A stretch of DNA of 64,000 bases from UBA9732 sp052170315 (GTDB lineage Bacteria > Spirochaetota > Spirochaetia > Sphaerochaetales > Sphaerochaetaceae): the NCBI GenBank assembly GCA_052170315.1, contig JBQNAT010000001.1, positions 1 through 64,000 of the forward strand, written 5' to 3'. The position numbers were made by a program, and so were the translations under genes. Every line of letters begins with the position of its first letter. The stretch's first letter is position 1. The notes under the pieces were generated by a model that saw only the letters and a list, made by a program, of their open reading frames with translations, was not told the DNA's origin and did no database searches. This document shows positions 45,536-53,873 of the stretch, in pieces.

Positions 45536-46537
45536 TCAGGTTGACTGCCGCTCCACAACCTCGGAGCCAATACTTATTTTGTGGTTCACACGACCGCCGT
45601 TAAGGACTTCTATAAGGTTCCTTACAGCTATGAGGCTTGTGTCATAAAGCATGTTGTCTATGCTGGTAAGAGAAGGATTGCTGATTTCGGCGTATCTTGA
45701 GTTGTTCATGCCCACGACAGCCACCTGCTCAGGAACCCTTATACCCATTTCGTAAAGAGCATGGAGCCCCGCTATGGCAATATAGTCTTCCGAAAAGATA
45801 ATGGCATCCGTCTGAGGATGAGCTTTCATAAGCTTCCTTGTCGCTTCCTCGACGTCACGGTAATCGCCCGATTCAACCTCAGCGGTCGTTGAAAAACCGT
45901 CAGAGACATACAGTTTCACGCCGTCTCTGAAGCCTGAAAGCTTAAGAGCGTTGCTTGGAGTTATTTTGTTTGTTATGAAGGCAAAATTCCTGCGCCCTCT
46001 TGAAGCAAGCATTCCCACACTCTTCATAACTCCGCCGTGGTCGTCGGAAGTCACCCCGTAGATATTTGGGCCGTCAAGGTAGCCGTTACATATCGCGACG
46101 GGAGTATTTGGCAGGCAGACCATTATAGCGTTTTGCACTGTAACATTCTGGAAAACGGAGCCCATGAGGACAACGGCCTCGACCTTCCTCTGGCTCAGAA
46201 GCTGGATGTACTTGGCCTGATGGACCGGGTCAGTCCCCGTATTGTAAATGAGGCAGGAGTACCCGTTTTGGGAAAATTCCTGCTCAATATAGTAGACGCC
46301 TTCCGTGTGATGGGTAGTCCTTATATCGGCAATAAGAATACCGGCCATCTTTGTATTCTGAGTAACCAGGCTTCGTGCGGAATCGTTCTGAATATAATTG
46401 TTGTCGGCAATGATTTTGAGAACCTTTGCCCGTGTTTCCTTCTGAACGTAAGGGTAATTGTTAATGACTCTTGAAACAGTGGAAGCCGATACCCCAGCCT
46501 TCTCGGCAATATCATATATAGTAGTATCCTGTGACAT
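45536..46537 (-). CDS. LacI family transcription regulator
   Basis: 333 residues: N-terminal LacI headpiece (TIYDIAEKAGVSASTVSRVINN), hinge at about 50-60 (DSARSLVTQNT), then the sugar-binding core (AVVGMNNSRYAEISNP). The start at 46537 puts the headpiece at the N-terminus and has AAAGGA before it; the frame is open 21 codons earlier. It probably controls the sugar-acid genes through the TTGCAA-type sites; this is inference from position. Confidence 0.88.
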   Translation of the reverse strand: MSQDTTIYDIAEKAGVSASTVSRVINNYPYVQKETRAKVLKIIADNNYIQNDSARSLVTQNTKMAGILIADIRTTHHTEGVYYIEQEFSQNGYSCLIYNTGTDPVHQAKYIQLLSQRKVEAVVLMGSVFQNVTVQNAIMVCLPNTPVAICNGYLDGPNIYGVTSDDHGGVMKSVGMLASRGRRNFAFITNKITPSNALKLSGFRDGVKLYVSDGFSTTAEVESGDYRDVEEATRKLMKAHPQTDAIIFSEDYIAIAGLHALYEMGIRVPEQVAVVGMNNSRYAEISNPSLTSIDNMLYDTSLIAVRNLIEVLNGGRVNHKISIGSEVVERQST

Positions 46538-46590
46538 TTTTTCCTTTTGAATTGAAAAGTTAAAATTTGCTGCAGCTTTTTGAAAGTTGA

Positions 46591-46639
46591 TTGCAACCAA
46601 TTATTGCATTGTTTCAAGATTGTTTCAAGATTGTTTCAA
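46591..46639. repeat. TTGCAA/TTGCAT pair and three 11-bp TTGTTTCAAGA repeats
   Basis: TTGCAA 46591-46596 and TTGCAT 46604-46609 are followed by TTGTTTCAAGA at 46609-46619, again at 46620-46630, and a partial copy 46631-46639. They fill the 110 bases between the methyltransferase stop and the LacI start, where the LacI promoter should be. Autoregulation is possible. Confidence 0.5.
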
Positions 46640-46645
46640 TAAGTT

Positions 46646-47272
46646 TCAACCCTTTTTAGCTACCAGAGTTATCCATGGTTTTGACTTGTGGTGGTGGACG
46701 TCAACCGAGGAAAAACCTGCACTTTCCAGTGCGTTTTTTATCTTTTCCGCAGTATAGACCTTCATGCCGTCAATTATCTTTTCATACTTCAGGGAGTTTT
46801 TGTCAGCCCCGTCCGATTCGTTCACAATCATGAAAGTACCGCCTGCTTTCAAAATCTTTGCAACCTGAGAGAAGCATTTCTCAAGCCCGGGCCAAAAATA
46901 GACTGTCTCAAAAGCCGTTGCAAAATCGTAACGGTTTTTGTCAAGGTTCAATGCTGAAACATCTCCCTGCACAGCAATGCACCTTCCGCTTGCGACAGCC
47001 GTTTTGTTGTAATCCAATGTCTTTTGAACTGCAAGAGGTGAGTAATCTACAGCCGTAACCTTTGAATCGGGATATCGTTTTAAAAGAGCAGCAACATTGC
47101 GGCCGCCTCCGCAGCCCAGCTCTGCTATTTCAGACGGACAGTCCTGAGGCAAAAAGGACATGCCCCAGTCGGCCATCTTTGAATGACCCGAGTTCATCCC
47201 GTTTATCATCATTTTTCCAAGAACGCCTTCAGGCTTTCTGGTCTGGTTAATAAATCTTTTGTAAAGACCCAT
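46646..47272 (-). CDS. Class I SAM-dependent methyltransferase
   Basis: 208 residues with SAM-binding motif I (IAELGCGGGRNVAAL near residue 48), acidic motif II (VTAVDYS) and motif III region (AGGTFMIVNESDG). The substrate is unknown; the pattern is that of small-molecule methyltransferases. I take ATG 47272, which overlaps the hydrolase stop by one base; a GTG one codon earlier is equally placed. AGGAGA lies just upstream. Confidence 0.8.
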   Translation of the reverse strand: MGLYKRFINQTRKPEGVLGKMMINGMNSGHSKMADWGMSFLPQDCPSEIAELGCGGGRNVAALLKRYPDSKVTAVDYSPLAVQKTLDYNKTAVASGRCIAVQGDVSALNLDKNRYDFATAFETVYFWPGLEKCFSQVAKILKAGGTFMIVNESDGADKNSLKYEKIIDGMKVYTAEKIKNALESAGFSSVDVHHHKSKPWITLVAKKG

Positions 47273-48180
47273 CACATTTCTCCTTTCAAGATTTTTATCA
47301 TCATGTCGTAGCCTGATTTGGCCTCTTTCACAACAGGAAAGACCGGGTAGCAGTGGTATAGCCCTTCCCCGACAATCATTTCATAATCAACATTATATTT
47401 TTTCATAGCCTCTTCGAAAGCCGGCGCCATCCCGTACAGAACCTCATCCGTGCCGTACATAAAATAAACCTTGCAACATCCGGTAAAATCCCCCTTTTGC
47501 AGCCAAATCATGTAATCCGGCAAAGAAGCCTGCCCGTGACGAAGCGTAAATTCGGAAGTCTTCATGAATTCCGCGGGCACAAGGATATCCTTACGGTCCA
47601 GAGCTCTAACCCGCTCCCAATCCTTCTCCGTAGCCATGCACGAACCCGGCGAAATAGCCAGAATTCTTGAAGGCATGGGAATCTGCATTTTGTTGGCATT
47701 AATGTATGCGGGTATACCCAGTGCCAGAAAACCTCCGGACGAAGAACCCAAAACCGAAATATTTTCCGCCTTGTAGGATTTGAGCATGAGGCTGTAGGTT
47801 CGATTAATCATCTCAAACGCCGCGGAAACCGGATAATCAGTACACAGCGGATAGTACGGGATGAAAAGGTCTACTCCGCTTTGCCTGGCGATTTTCAGGG
47901 CTCGTTTTATTGACCCGGGTCTCGGAGGGTTAATCATCCCCCCTCCGATAATAAACAAGTTCGCCTTATCCGACCGCTTCCGATGTATCATTTTCATGAC
48001 GGGAAAGCCCATAACCTCCTCAAGGCCTATGTCGAATGCTTTGTCTTTCAATTTCGGAATTTTATTCTTTTTGTTTTTCTTTTTGGCCTTCGCGATAATC
48101 TCATAAGGCAAACCTCTGAAATTTTTACGAAAATCAATGAGCCTGATGACTTTTTTCAAAACAGCATACTTAAACGACAT
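47272..48180 (-). CDS. Alpha/beta hydrolase (esterase/lipase family)
   Basis: 302 residues. Oxyanion region IIGGGMINPP near residue 72, nucleophile elbow LGSSSGGFLAL with the Ser near residue 147, an acid in MYGTDEVLYG and the His in GEGLYHCYP. This fits hormone-sensitive-lipase-like carboxylesterases. It is co-transcribed with the methyltransferase gene. The basic segment near residue 30 (KAKKKNKKNK) is unusual for the family. Confidence 0.78.
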   Translation of the reverse strand: MSFKYAVLKKVIRLIDFRKNFRGLPYEIIAKAKKKNKKNKIPKLKDKAFDIGLEEVMGFPVMKMIHRKRSDKANLFIIGGGMINPPRPGSIKRALKIARQSGVDLFIPYYPLCTDYPVSAAFEMINRTYSLMLKSYKAENISVLGSSSGGFLALGIPAYINANKMQIPMPSRILAISPGSCMATEKDWERVRALDRKDILVPAEFMKTSEFTLRHGQASLPDYMIWLQKGDFTGCCKVYFMYGTDEVLYGMAPAFEEAMKKYNVDYEMIVGEGLYHCYPVFPVVKEAKSGYDMMIKILKGEM

Positions 48181-48216
48181 ATCTCAATTCTCCGCCAGCT
48201 TCCATCAAACAGCCTG

Positions 48217-48251
48217 AAAAAAAACTGAGGGGCTCCAACGGAACCCCTCAG
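48217..48251 (-). terminator. Terminator after flavodoxin
   Basis: CTGAGGGG and CCCCTCAG arms (48225-48232, 48244-48251), followed on the minus strand by eight T. It ends the DUF3793-flavodoxin unit before the esterase gene. Confidence 0.85.
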
Positions 48252-48287
48252 AAAAAACATAGGAATACTTTCCCAAAAGGAGGCTTA

Positions 48288-48704
48288 TTATTTTGCCAGG
48301 GTTTCGCCAAGCGCTACACATGCTGCACATGCAGCATCATCCGGAGCTTCATTTGCCATAACTCCGTCTGAAACAAGGTTTACGCCATGATTTCTGGCAT
48401 TGTCCTGCCATGTTCGCATCCACTCGCCGTCTCCCCAGCCGTATGACCCGAACAGGCCGACTTTCTTTCCCGCAAGCTCCGATTCCGCTGCCGTATACAT
48501 GGGCTCGAATTCATCGCTTTCAAGCTCTTCAGCTCCCATTGCAGGGCAGCCGAAGGCAACTGCATCATAGTCTTTTGCCGAAGTAAACTCGGCTGCCGTG
48601 AGAAGATCAACTTCCGCTCCGGCGTTCCTTGCACCTTCGGCTACTTTATTTGCCATAGCTTCCGTGTTTCCGGTTTGACTCCAATAAACCACTGCTACTT
48701 TCAT
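48288..48704 (-). CDS. Flavodoxin
   Basis: 138 residues of short-chain flavodoxin. FMN phosphate loop WSQTGNTEAMA, isoalloxazine loops near FGCPAMGAEELES and GSYGWGDGEWM. An electron carrier that can replace ferredoxin when iron is short. AAGGAG before its ATG; it starts three bases after the DUF3793 stop. Confidence 0.93.
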   Translation of the reverse strand: MKVAVVYWSQTGNTEAMANKVAEGARNAGAEVDLLTAAEFTSAKDYDAVAFGCPAMGAEELESDEFEPMYTAAESELAGKKVGLFGSYGWGDGEWMRTWQDNARNHGVNLVSDGVMANEAPDDAACAACVALGETLAK

Positions 48705-48706
48705 CT

Positions 48707-49306
48707 TTATGCTCCTTTACGGCAGACTGTAAGCCTGTCGATAGAGTTACCGCTCATGTAACTCTTTTTGTATACCATGCAGACACGGTCCATTCTATCG
48801 AACCAGCTGCGAGTATTTTCCACATCCGAGTAGACCTTCCAGTACTTCACAAGAAGAGGTTTTTCACCTCCGTTCTCAATAAAGCCCTTCACATCCTCAA
48901 GCGGATAACCAAGGAAGACCCCTATTTCATGCGGGAAAACGTCTGTCATCATTCTGTTTCCCAGAACATCCAGACATTCATCCACATCCGCCAAAGCCCC
49001 ATAACCCTCTTTCAGAAGGAAGGCTCTGACCTCAGGGTCCTTAAGGCTTTTTTCCAAGGCTCTTTTCCTGTAAACAAGAATAAGAGCATTGCCTTTTCTG
49101 AACCTGAGGCATCTCAGATAGACGCCCTTGTGATTCAAACGCCCGTTCCCGTATTTAAGACATCTGTCAATACAGGACTGCTCCATAACGGCCGCGCTGA
49201 ACATGTTGGAATTTTTTATCCCCGCAAGGGTAGGTGAACAGTACTGGATAAGAAGTTCATCCAAATACCTGCCGCACTCCCCTTCCATCTTCAGAACGGG
49301 TGCCAT
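48707..49306 (-). CDS. DUF3793 family protein
   Basis: 199 residues. The family hallmarks are an early CSPTLAGIK, a YRKRALEKSL segment and HEIGVFLGYPLEDVKGFIENGG near residue 140. The function is unknown; the family is often encoded beside flavodoxin or iron-uptake genes. I prefer ATG 49306, right after GGAGG, to ATG 49330, which lacks a ribosome site. It is driven by a strong promoter with an inverted repeat over the transcription start. Confidence 0.8.
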   Translation of the reverse strand: MAPVLKMEGECGRYLDELLIQYCSPTLAGIKNSNMFSAAVMEQSCIDRCLKYGNGRLNHKGVYLRCLRFRKGNALILVYRKRALEKSLKDPEVRAFLLKEGYGALADVDECLDVLGNRMMTDVFPHEIGVFLGYPLEDVKGFIENGGEKPLLVKYWKVYSDVENTRSWFDRMDRVCMVYKKSYMSGNSIDRLTVCRKGA

Positions 49307-49335
49307 ATAAGCATCCTCCATCAACTTCATCTTTA

Positions 49336-49351
49336 GTTAGATTGCTCTAAC
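49336..49351. promoter_or_regulatory. Inverted repeat GTTAGA-TTGC-TCTAAC, operator of the DUF3793-flavodoxin unit
   Basis: A perfect 6+4+6 inverted repeat directly downstream of the -10 box, covering the predicted transcription start. TTAG/CTAA half-sites resemble those of DtxR/IdeR/MntR-type metal regulators. Flavodoxin is a classic iron-limitation gene, so metal control fits. The regulator is not in the window. Confidence 0.6.
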
Positions 49352-49358
49352 CACGTTT

Positions 49359-49387
49359 AATATACATAATACCGGCAATACTGTCAA
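49359..49387 (-). promoter_or_regulatory. Sigma-70-type promoter of the DUF3793-flavodoxin unit
   Basis: TTGACA (49387-49382), a 17-base spacer and TATATT (49364-49359) on the minus strand. Among the best matches to consensus in the window. Confidence 0.75.
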
Positions 49388-49430
49388 TGGCAAAAACGAA
49401 AAAGTTGGAGAACGTCAGAAATGCAGGCGG

Positions 49431-49464
49431 TAATATTAAATTTCCATTTAAAAAAAGAAGTTCC
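49431..49464 (+). repeat. Imperfect direct repeat, left copy
   Basis: About 34 bases beginning TAATATTAAATTTCCATTT and ending AAGTTCC. A similar stretch in the same orientation lies at 51885-51917, so the pair brackets the ATPase-HMA block. By reading, about four in five bases agree. It looks like an insertion-sequence end or a cassette border, but no matching element is intact here. Confidence 0.45.
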
Positions 49465-49514
49465 CTGAATTCCATGTCAGTATTGAATGAGCGCTTGCAA
49501 CAGAAAATTTATCT

Positions 49515-49544
49515 TTACGGCAGTTGAAATTACGGCAGTTGAAA
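49515..49544 (+). repeat. Perfect 15-bp tandem duplication TTACGGCAGTTGAAA
   Basis: Two adjacent identical copies (49515-49529, 49530-49544) lie in the gap downstream of the P-type ATPase gene. Probably replication slippage. No function is suggested. Confidence 0.8.
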
Positions 49545-49581
49545 GAAAGTTTTAAGCAGGAGCTTCACAGGAAACCGCCTT

Positions 49582-51504
49582 TTACAAATTCTTCACCATC
49601 AAAGCCCTTATGGCATTAAGCACGGCAATCACCATAACGCCCACATCTGCGAAAATAGCCGCCCACATATTAGTTATGCCCAAAGCGCCAAGTACAAGAC
49701 AGGCAAGCTTTACGGCAATAGCAAAAACAATATTCTGGTACACGATTCTTATACACTTTTTTGAGATATTCACAGCCTTTGCAATTTTCAGCGGGTCATC
49801 GTCCATCAGGACAACATCGGCAGCCTCAATAGCCGCATCAGAGCCCACTCCGCCCATTGCAATGCCAATATCGGCCCTCGTAAGCACAGGAGCGTCGTTT
49901 ATACCGTCCCCCACAAACACAAGCTTGTCATTCTCGCCTGCTCTCTGCGCCATAAGTTTTTCCACCCACGTCACTTTGTCCGCAGGCAGCAGCTCGCCGT
50001 GGAACTCGTCAATGCCCAGCTTCAAAGCCACAGTCTCTGCAACGCGGTTCACGTCTCCCGTAAGCATCACCGTTTTCTCTATACCGGATTCCTTCAACCT
50101 TCTCACCGCCTCTTTGGCCGTGGATTTGTCAATATCGGAAATCACAATGTGCCCGCAATACGAGTCGTCTATCGCAACATGGACAATGGTCCCCACACTG
50201 TGGCAGTCTTCGACATCCATCCCAAGACGCCTCATCAGCTTACGATTCCCCGCAGCCACACTGTGCCCGTCAACCTTTCCCGTCACACCCAGGCCGCTTA
50301 TCTCCTCTATATCAGAAACCCGGCTCAGGTCGATATCTTTGCCATAGGCCATTTGAAGACCTTTGCTGATAGGATGGGAAGATGAACTTTCAACCAGCGC
50401 CGCATACTCGATAAGCTTGCTATCCGCCATAGTTGAATGATGCACGGCCGACACCTCGAAGACTCCTCTTGTAAGTGTTCCGGTCTTGTCAAACACAACT
50501 GTTTTCGCCTTTGAAAGCACCTCAAGATAACTTGCTCCCTTAATCAATATTCCTTCATGCCCGGCGCCGCCTATGCCCGCAAAAAAACTGAGTGGAATAC
50601 TTATTACAAGAGCACACGGACAGCTTATAACAAGGAATGTCAAAGCCCTGTAAATCCAGACGTCCCACATGGCACCGCCTGCGGAAGCTGTAAAAATGCG
50701 TATAACAGGCGGCAAAACAGCCAAAGCTACCGCGCTAAGCACCACAGCAGGCGTATATACCCTGGCAAATTTGGTTATAAATTCTTCCGACTTCGACTTC
50801 CTGGAACTTGCGTTTTCAACCAGCTCAAGTATCTTTGAAACGGTTGATTCGCCAAAAGCCTTAGTGGTCTTTATTTTTATAACTCCCGTCATGTTTATGC
50901 AGCCGCTTATTATTTCATTGCCCTCCGCTATATCACGCGGTGTGCTCTCACCCGTAATAGCAGCAGTGTTCAAAGAAGACCTGCCTTCAATCACAATACC
51001 ATCAATGGGAACCTTTTCTCCCGGCCTTACAACAATAACGGAACCGATTTCTATTTCATCGGGAGACACCTGCTCAAGAGTTCCGTTTTTTTCAATATTC
51101 GCATAGTCCGGACGAATGTCCATAAGTTCGCTTATGTTCCTGCGGCTCTTTCCAACGGCATAGCTTTGAAAAAGCTCTCCTATCTGATAGAAAATCATTA
51201 CCGCGATGGCCTCGTTGTAGTCCCCGCTCTTTTCATATATCGCAAGAGCAAAAGCGCCTAAAGTCGCAAACGCCATCAAAAAACATTCGTCAAACGGCCT
51301 GCCGTTAATTATCCCCTTTCCTGCCTTTCTTAAAATGTCATAGCCGATTATAAAGTAATTGACGGAGCACAAAACCAGAAAGAAGACAAAACCGAACGTA
51401 CTTTTTGCGTCTATCCATTTCAGACGCATAACCGCGTTCAAGCATATCAGCATTGCAATCGCGATGCATATGCGAATCAGCGTCTTCTTTTGCTTTTTGT
51501 TCAT
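49582..51504 (-). CDS. Heavy-metal P1B-type ATPase (Zn/Cd/Pb type)
   Basis: Pumps metal ions out at the cost of ATP. 640 residues with membrane CPC motif (ISCPCALVISIP), actuator TGES (AAITGESTP), phosphorylation DKTGTLTRG, the SSHP motif (SSSHPISKG) and GDGINDAP. It has no N-terminal metal-binding domain; that is encoded by the separate HMA gene just upstream. The CPC context and lack of copper-type motifs favour zinc, cadmium or lead. An inverted 110-bp copy of its 5' end lies at 53684-53793. Confidence 0.92.
   Translation of the reverse strand: MNKKQKKTLIRICIAIAMLICLNAVMRLKWIDAKSTFGFVFFLVLCSVNYFIIGYDILRKAGKGIINGRPFDECFLMAFATLGAFALAIYEKSGDYNEAIAVMIFYQIGELFQSYAVGKSRRNISELMDIRPDYANIEKNGTLEQVSPDEIEIGSVIVVRPGEKVPIDGIVIEGRSSLNTAAITGESTPRDIAEGNEIISGCINMTGVIKIKTTKAFGESTVSKILELVENASSRKSKSEEFITKFARVYTPAVVLSAVALAVLPPVIRIFTASAGGAMWDVWIYRALTFLVISCPCALVISIPLSFFAGIGGAGHEGILIKGASYLEVLSKAKTVVFDKTGTLTRGVFEVSAVHHSTMADSKLIEYAALVESSSSHPISKGLQMAYGKDIDLSRVSDIEEISGLGVTGKVDGHSVAAGNRKLMRRLGMDVEDCHSVGTIVHVAIDDSYCGHIVISDIDKSTAKEAVRRLKESGIEKTVMLTGDVNRVAETVALKLGIDEFHGELLPADKVTWVEKLMAQRAGENDKLVFVGDGINDAPVLTRADIGIAMGGVGSDAAIEAADVVLMDDDPLKIAKAVNISKKCIRIVYQNIVFAIAVKLACLVLGALGITNMWAAIFADVGVMVIAVLNAIRALMVKNL
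51372..51482. repeat. Source copy of a 110-bp inverted duplication
   Basis: This stretch, within codons about 8-44 of the ATPase gene, reappears as its reverse complement at 53684-53793. I count one substitution and one single-base deletion between the copies. The 53.7-kb copy is the derived one because here the sequence belongs to an intact gene. Confidence 0.9.
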
Positions 51505-51521
51505 ATCCTGCCGACCTTATA

Positions 51522-51740
51522 TCAGAATTCAATCTCACAGTCCGGTTCGACCTTTCTGCAGGCCTTAAAAACATCTTTCATAACCTTTTTCTCATCAGCG
51601 CCGTCTTCAAAATCAACGGTCATCTTAAGAGTCATGAAATTAACATTCGCATCCGCAACGCCCTGCGTTTTCTTCGCGGCCTGCTCCATCAGATTCGCGC
51701 AGTTTGCGCAGTCAACATCAATTTTGTAAGTCTTCTTCAT
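51522..51740 (-). CDS. Heavy-metal-associated (HMA) domain protein
   Basis: 72 residues, a single ferredoxin-like HMA fold. The metal site is CANC (YKIDVDCANCANL) followed by AKKTQGVADANVNF. It probably hands metal to the ATPase encoded 17 bases downstream, replacing that protein's missing N-terminal domain. I chose ATG 51740 (MKKTYKID), with GGGGGTG upstream, over the ATG 18 codons earlier. Confidence 0.88.
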   Translation of the reverse strand: MKKTYKIDVDCANCANLMEQAAKKTQGVADANVNFMTLKMTVDFEDGADEKKVMKDVFKACRKVEPDCEIEF

Positions 51741-51884
51741 AACGCACCCCCGTACCGGCAATACCGAAATAAATTCATATAAACATTTTATCATATACTA
51801 ATATGTTTATATTTGCATAATAAAAAATCAGGCCCTGATTGTCAACACTTTTTTTCCAAATCGCCTCAGTACGCGAGCAGTCAG

Positions 51885-51917
51885 TAATATAAAATGTCCA
51901 CTTAAAAAAGAAGTTTC
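51885..51917 (+). repeat. Imperfect direct repeat, right copy
   Basis: Begins TAATATAAAATGTCCACTT and ends AAGTTTC; similar to 49431-49464 in the same orientation. It lies between the HMA gene and the ISL3-like transposase remnant. Confidence 0.45.
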
Positions 51918-51929
51918 AAGCACACTTTT

Positions 51930-52220
51930 GTGGGGATGAGTAATCTCTGCATTTGGAGTGCTTCCTGCTTCTCTCCCAGATTTTGAGGAAGAAATACCTT
52001 GTGTCACGATAGCCTTGAGCCTGTGTTACCCGCACATCCGCCACTTGCAACGCACCCTAGGGCAGAGGAAGGCCGCTCTTCTCATATCTCCGTCAGAACA
52101 TTGTCGTTGTAGTGCCTTATGACATTGAAAGGGTCATAGACAATCTTAATCCACGGGCACATAGTCTCAAACACGAACTGAATTGCACGTTCATGTCCAT
52201 GGCGGCCTCCGGTTTTGTTG
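51930..52220 (-). pseudogene. ISL3-like transposase remnant
   Basis: Two broken pieces can be read on the minus strand. At about 52089-52220 is a catalytic-region fragment with FVFETMCPWIKIVYDPFN then VIRHYND, the pattern of ISL3-family transposases (the second catalytic Asp followed by xFxVIR). At about 51930-52035 is the C-terminal piece QAQGYRDTRYFFLKIWERS. Stops separate them and the segment between is lost. The rest of 51741-52409 (about 670 bases without an intact gene) is AT-rich and otherwise uninformative. Confidence 0.55.
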
Positions 52221-52409
52221 TTGTGTGTGCCAACTCCAACATAACACGGTTTGCCGCCATTTCTATTTTATTGTTGTTTTATCTTTAATCCCCACATTTT
52301 CGGGCTTGAACCGTTTTTTTATACCTGTTTTTATAGTCTTTGAGTTTTTTAGTATCAAAACAATATCAATGGTGATACCACAGTAAGAGAGACTTCCTGT
52401 CAGCACACA

Positions 52410-53270
52410 TCATTCATCCAACATCAATTTACCTTTTTTAGCTTTATCCTTTAGACGTTTCATTTGTTCTTTTTCTATCTGTTGAATACTTTTCTCCGGA
52501 ACTGGTAAATCCTCCGGCATTGTGCCACCTATTTTTTCAATAGCACTTCTAACCTCTTTCCCTACTGAATAGTGAACCTTTGTTGCTGCTTCTGCACCTT
52601 CAACTTTGTCTTTTCTTAGCTTTTCTTCGGTCTGTGAAATTCTAAATAAATTAGCAACCAGTTCGGTACTTCCCATATAATCCAAAATCTTTTGTCTCGC
52701 TGTCAGTCCTTTTCTATCATGTATATCTTCTACATCGAACCCACCATACAATCCCATATATCCTGCATTCTGGAATATAGCAAACTCTTCGTTTGTGATG
52801 ACCCCTGCATCGTGAGCTGTTTCTACCAAAAGTTGATTCCATTGTTTAATGTCTCCACGAACGACAAGCCTTCTTCTATCTTCATCAAGCTGGTTAAAAT
52901 GATCTGCTATTTCTTGACGATATGTTTGTATGGCAAAATATGTTTGTCCAAGTGCTATAACTTCTTTTCTCGGATCACCGTTTTGCACAATCAAATAACA
53001 AGCATATCTCGTAAGTTCATAATCTTTTATCGACTTGCTTGTAGCACCCGCTTCCACGATTTTGCTGACCTCAGCAAAATCGTATTCTACTTCATGACCG
53101 CTATTCCCACAAGCAATCATCGCCCTATCGATTACCTTTTGAAAATTTCGCCATTGAGAATAATCAAGTACATCAGCAAGTTCTCTTGCACTCCAATACT
53201 CGCTTCCGTCTTTTCTAATGTACTTAATATCTTCAAACTTCCTATATTCTTTTGCTTTTAAATTTGGCAT
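52410..53270 (-). CDS. dinD: DinD-like DNA-damage-inducible protein
   Basis: 286 residues matching DinD. An N-terminal Bro-N-like domain (YWSARELADVLDYSQWRNFQKVI), SIKDYELTRYACYLIVQNGDP and the C-terminal GLTARQKILDYMGSTELVANLFR with a helical tail. DinD of E. coli acts on RecA; many homologues are encoded inside type I restriction-modification operons between hsdM and hsdS/hsdR. Here it follows the hsdM stump in that order, with AAGGAGGTG before its ATG. No hsdS or hsdR remains. Confidence 0.85.
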   Translation of the reverse strand: MPNLKAKEYRKFEDIKYIRKDGSEYWSARELADVLDYSQWRNFQKVIDRAMIACGNSGHEVEYDFAEVSKIVEAGATSKSIKDYELTRYACYLIVQNGDPRKEVIALGQTYFAIQTYRQEIADHFNQLDEDRRRLVVRGDIKQWNQLLVETAHDAGVITNEEFAIFQNAGYMGLYGGFDVEDIHDRKGLTARQKILDYMGSTELVANLFRISQTEEKLRKDKVEGAEAATKVHYSVGKEVRSAIEKIGGTMPEDLPVPEKSIQQIEKEQMKRLKDKAKKGKLMLDE

Positions 53271-53309
53271 ATGTCATACACCTCCTTGTCCTTATCATAA
53301 ACATAAATC

Positions 53310-53683
53310 CTATGTTAGTTGTTCGAAACCAAGCTCTTTCAAAAATACATTATGAGCATCCTTTGCATTTTTGATATCATCCTCTATTGTCCTCAATTCT
53401 TTTGCCACTTCTTCAATATCAATTATTTTTTCTTCAGGAGCTGTGCTTACATATCGAGAAATATTTAAGTTGTATCCATTTTTCTCAATTTCTTCCATAG
53501 ATACACGACGTGAATACCTCTTGTCATCTTCCCTTCGAAACTGATATGTTTCAACAATCTTATCTATATGTTCAGGCAAAAGAACATTTTGTCTTTTCCG
53601 CTTTTCATAATATTCACTTGCATTAATAAATAATACATCATTAGGTTTCTTGCATTTTTTCAATACAAGAATGCAAAATCAGC
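53310..53683 (-). pseudogene. HsdM (type I DNA methyltransferase subunit), 3' stump
   Basis: The C-terminal ~120 residues of an HsdM protein: FCILVLKKCKKPNDVLFINAS, then QNVLLPEHIDKIVETYQFR and GYNLNISRYV near the end. Family-like sequence starts right at the joint near 53683 (an in-frame stop lies just upstream). The N-terminal domain and the methylase core with its NPPY/SAM motifs are absent. A TTG at 53663 could start translation, but the product would be inactive. Confidence 0.75.
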
Positions 53684-53793
53684 CGCTGATTCGCATATGC
53701 ATCGCGATTGCAATGCTGATATGCTTGAACACGGTTATGCGTCTGAAATGGATAGACGCAAAAAGTACGTTCGGTTTGTCTTCTTTCTGGTTT
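53684..53793. repeat. Inverted 110-bp copy of the P-type ATPase gene used as filler
   Basis: Reverse complement of 51372-51482, placed exactly between the hsdM stump and another broken gene. Read on the plus strand it would encode IRICIAIAMLICLNTVMRLK of the ATPase. It has no start, stop or function of its own. Confidence 0.9.
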
Positions 53794-53873
53794 AGTGCAT
53801 CTTCAATCAGCTTGTAGGCATTTACTTTTGATGTACCATAAGTCATTTCAGCAAGGTAATTTCCTCTATCCAT
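53794..53873 (-). pseudogene. 5' fragment of an unidentified gene
   Basis: An ATG at 53873 with GGAGG upstream opens about 26 codons (MDRGNYLAEMTYGTSKVNAY) before the frame enters the inverted ATPase copy at 53793. The good ribosome site argues for a real gene start. It may be the first gene of the lost restriction operon. I do not recognise the family. Confidence 0.4.
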
